Shown: positions 63,550 to 64,000 of the stretch, piece by piece
How the letters are laid out: every line of letters begins with the position of its first letter
How positions within the stretch are numbered: the first letter of the stretch is position 1
Source: Prochloron sp965198675
GTDB taxonomy: Bacteria > Cyanobacteriota > Cyanobacteriia > Cyanobacteriales > Prochloraceae
DNA length: 64,000 bases
Direction: 5' to 3'
Assembly: GCA_965198675.1 (NCBI GenBank)
Contig: OZ240666.1
Span: 1,922,001-1,986,000 of the forward strand
Made by a program: the position numbers and the translations under genes
Notes under the pieces: model-generated
Database searches by the model: none
What the model was told of the DNA's origin: nothing
What the model saw: the letters and a program-made list of their open reading frames with translations, nothing else

Positions 63550-64000
63550 TCACAACACCACTTTAGGAATCAGTAAAGTGGCAGAAGACAAATTTGTAAC
63601 CTTGCCCATCCCTAAAAACCGTCCATCTTCACCACAAACCTTGATACTATCTGATAACTGCTGGTTAGCAGAAATCGCAATTTTTTGACCTTGACACCAC
63701 CGTCGAGCATCTTCATCCTTTAAAGTAACCACATTTAGATGTTGCAAAGCCATATTTGGAGCAATGAGAGAAGATGTCCCATCTAACTGCTCAAAAGTAA
63801 AACTATCAGCCAACTTCATACCGCAACTTTCAGTACGAGTCAAAGCCCCTAAAGTGCCACCAACCCCCGCTGCTGCTCCCAAATCTCGTGCGATCGCCCG
63901 AATATAAGTTCCCGAACCGCAGGCGATCGCCACAGATATTTCTGGAAACTCCCCCGGGTACCAAGCCAAAACCTCTATCTTACTCACCCGGACAGTTCGC
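63550..64000 (-). CDS. truB: tRNA pseudouridine-55 synthase, C-terminal part
   Basis: The reading frame continues past the right edge of the window; about 150 residues are visible. RTVRVSKIEVLAWYPGEFPE then VAIACGSGTYIRAIARDLGA is a TruB hallmark, as is TLGALTRTESCGM. The C-terminal PUA-like part is present (CQGQKIAISANQQLSDSIKV). TruB makes pseudouridine 55 in the T-loop of tRNAs. The catalytic Asp domain lies beyond the window. A tnpB relic ends two bases from its stop. Confidence 0.93.
   Translation of the reverse strand, partial: RTVRVSKIEVLAWYPGEFPEISVAIACGSGTYIRAIARDLGAAAGVGGTLGALTRTESCGMKLADSFTFEQLDGTSSLIAPNMALQHLNVVTLKDEDARRWCQGQKIAISANQQLSDSIKVCGEDGRFLGMGKVTNLSSATLLIPKVVL

Overview
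The window is cyanobacterial chromosome. It carries light-dependent protochlorophyllide reductase, PsbZ of photosystem II, the DUF2997-Ycf35-ferredoxin operon and a DUF6825-like protein. The HIP1 octamer GCGATCGC recurs throughout. The heavy load of small palindromic repeats, toxin-antitoxin genes, Uma2-family genes, group II introns and tnpB relics suggests a large-genome filamentous lineage (Oscillatoriales-like). That placement is inference; no rRNA is present.

Layout. 1-4.5 kb: a secreted beta-helix gene stopped by one amber codon, LPOR and two small genes. 4.5-8.5 kb: a type IIG-like restriction-modification gene broken in its methyltransferase domain, with further repeats inserted in frame. 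8.6-12.9 kb: a structured non-coding element, an ECF-like sigma factor coupled to a frameshifted TPR protein, a Uma2 gene and a hemopexin-repeat secreted protein. 13-21.9 kb is accessory: a tnpB gene hit by an IS5-family element and two small repeats, decayed TA genes, two more Uma2 genes, a four-gene cluster of unrecognised proteins (three apparently exported) and a group II intron relic. 22-24.8 kb is core: a ProA-like protein, tRNA-Gly, ribH and psbZ. 25-31.6 kb: an RHS tip with Sel1-repeat neighbours, and a transglutaminase-like gene split by an apparently complete group II intron with its maturase. 32-38 kb: a DHH-CBS-CCA tRNA nucleotidyltransferase, an unknown gene and a DUF4209/HEPN-like protein. 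38.4-43.1 kb: a tRNA-Arg(CCU) gene interrupted by a group I intron, a PP2C phosphatase, a 1.4-kb repeat graveyard and an ABC1 kinase. 44.9-55 kb: an M16 peptidase, a VapBC-type pair, fructosamine kinase, a frameshifted subtilase, a broken NACHT ATPase, a MntA-HepT pair and a broken FG-GAP/dockerin protein. 55-64 kb: a glycosyltransferase, tRNA-Ser, a saccharopine-dehydrogenase-like protein, the Ycf35 operon, tnpB relics, a tiny secreted peptide, a histidine kinase with a repeat-altered tail, and the start-side-truncated view of truB running off the right edge.

The main theme is genome flux. At least eight families of short repeats sit between genes and inside them. Some keep the host frame open; others break it. 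Many genes carry a single stop or a one-base frameshift. Some could be assembly errors, but the repeat insertions and the nested IS cannot be.

The signals most worth following are: the group I intron in tRNA-Arg(CCU); a ~155-bp leader shared by two secreted-protein genes 10 kb apart; a ~350-nt structured non-coding element present twice; a group II intron whose predicted splicing restores a transglutaminase frame; and the exported-protein cluster at 17.9-19.8 kb.
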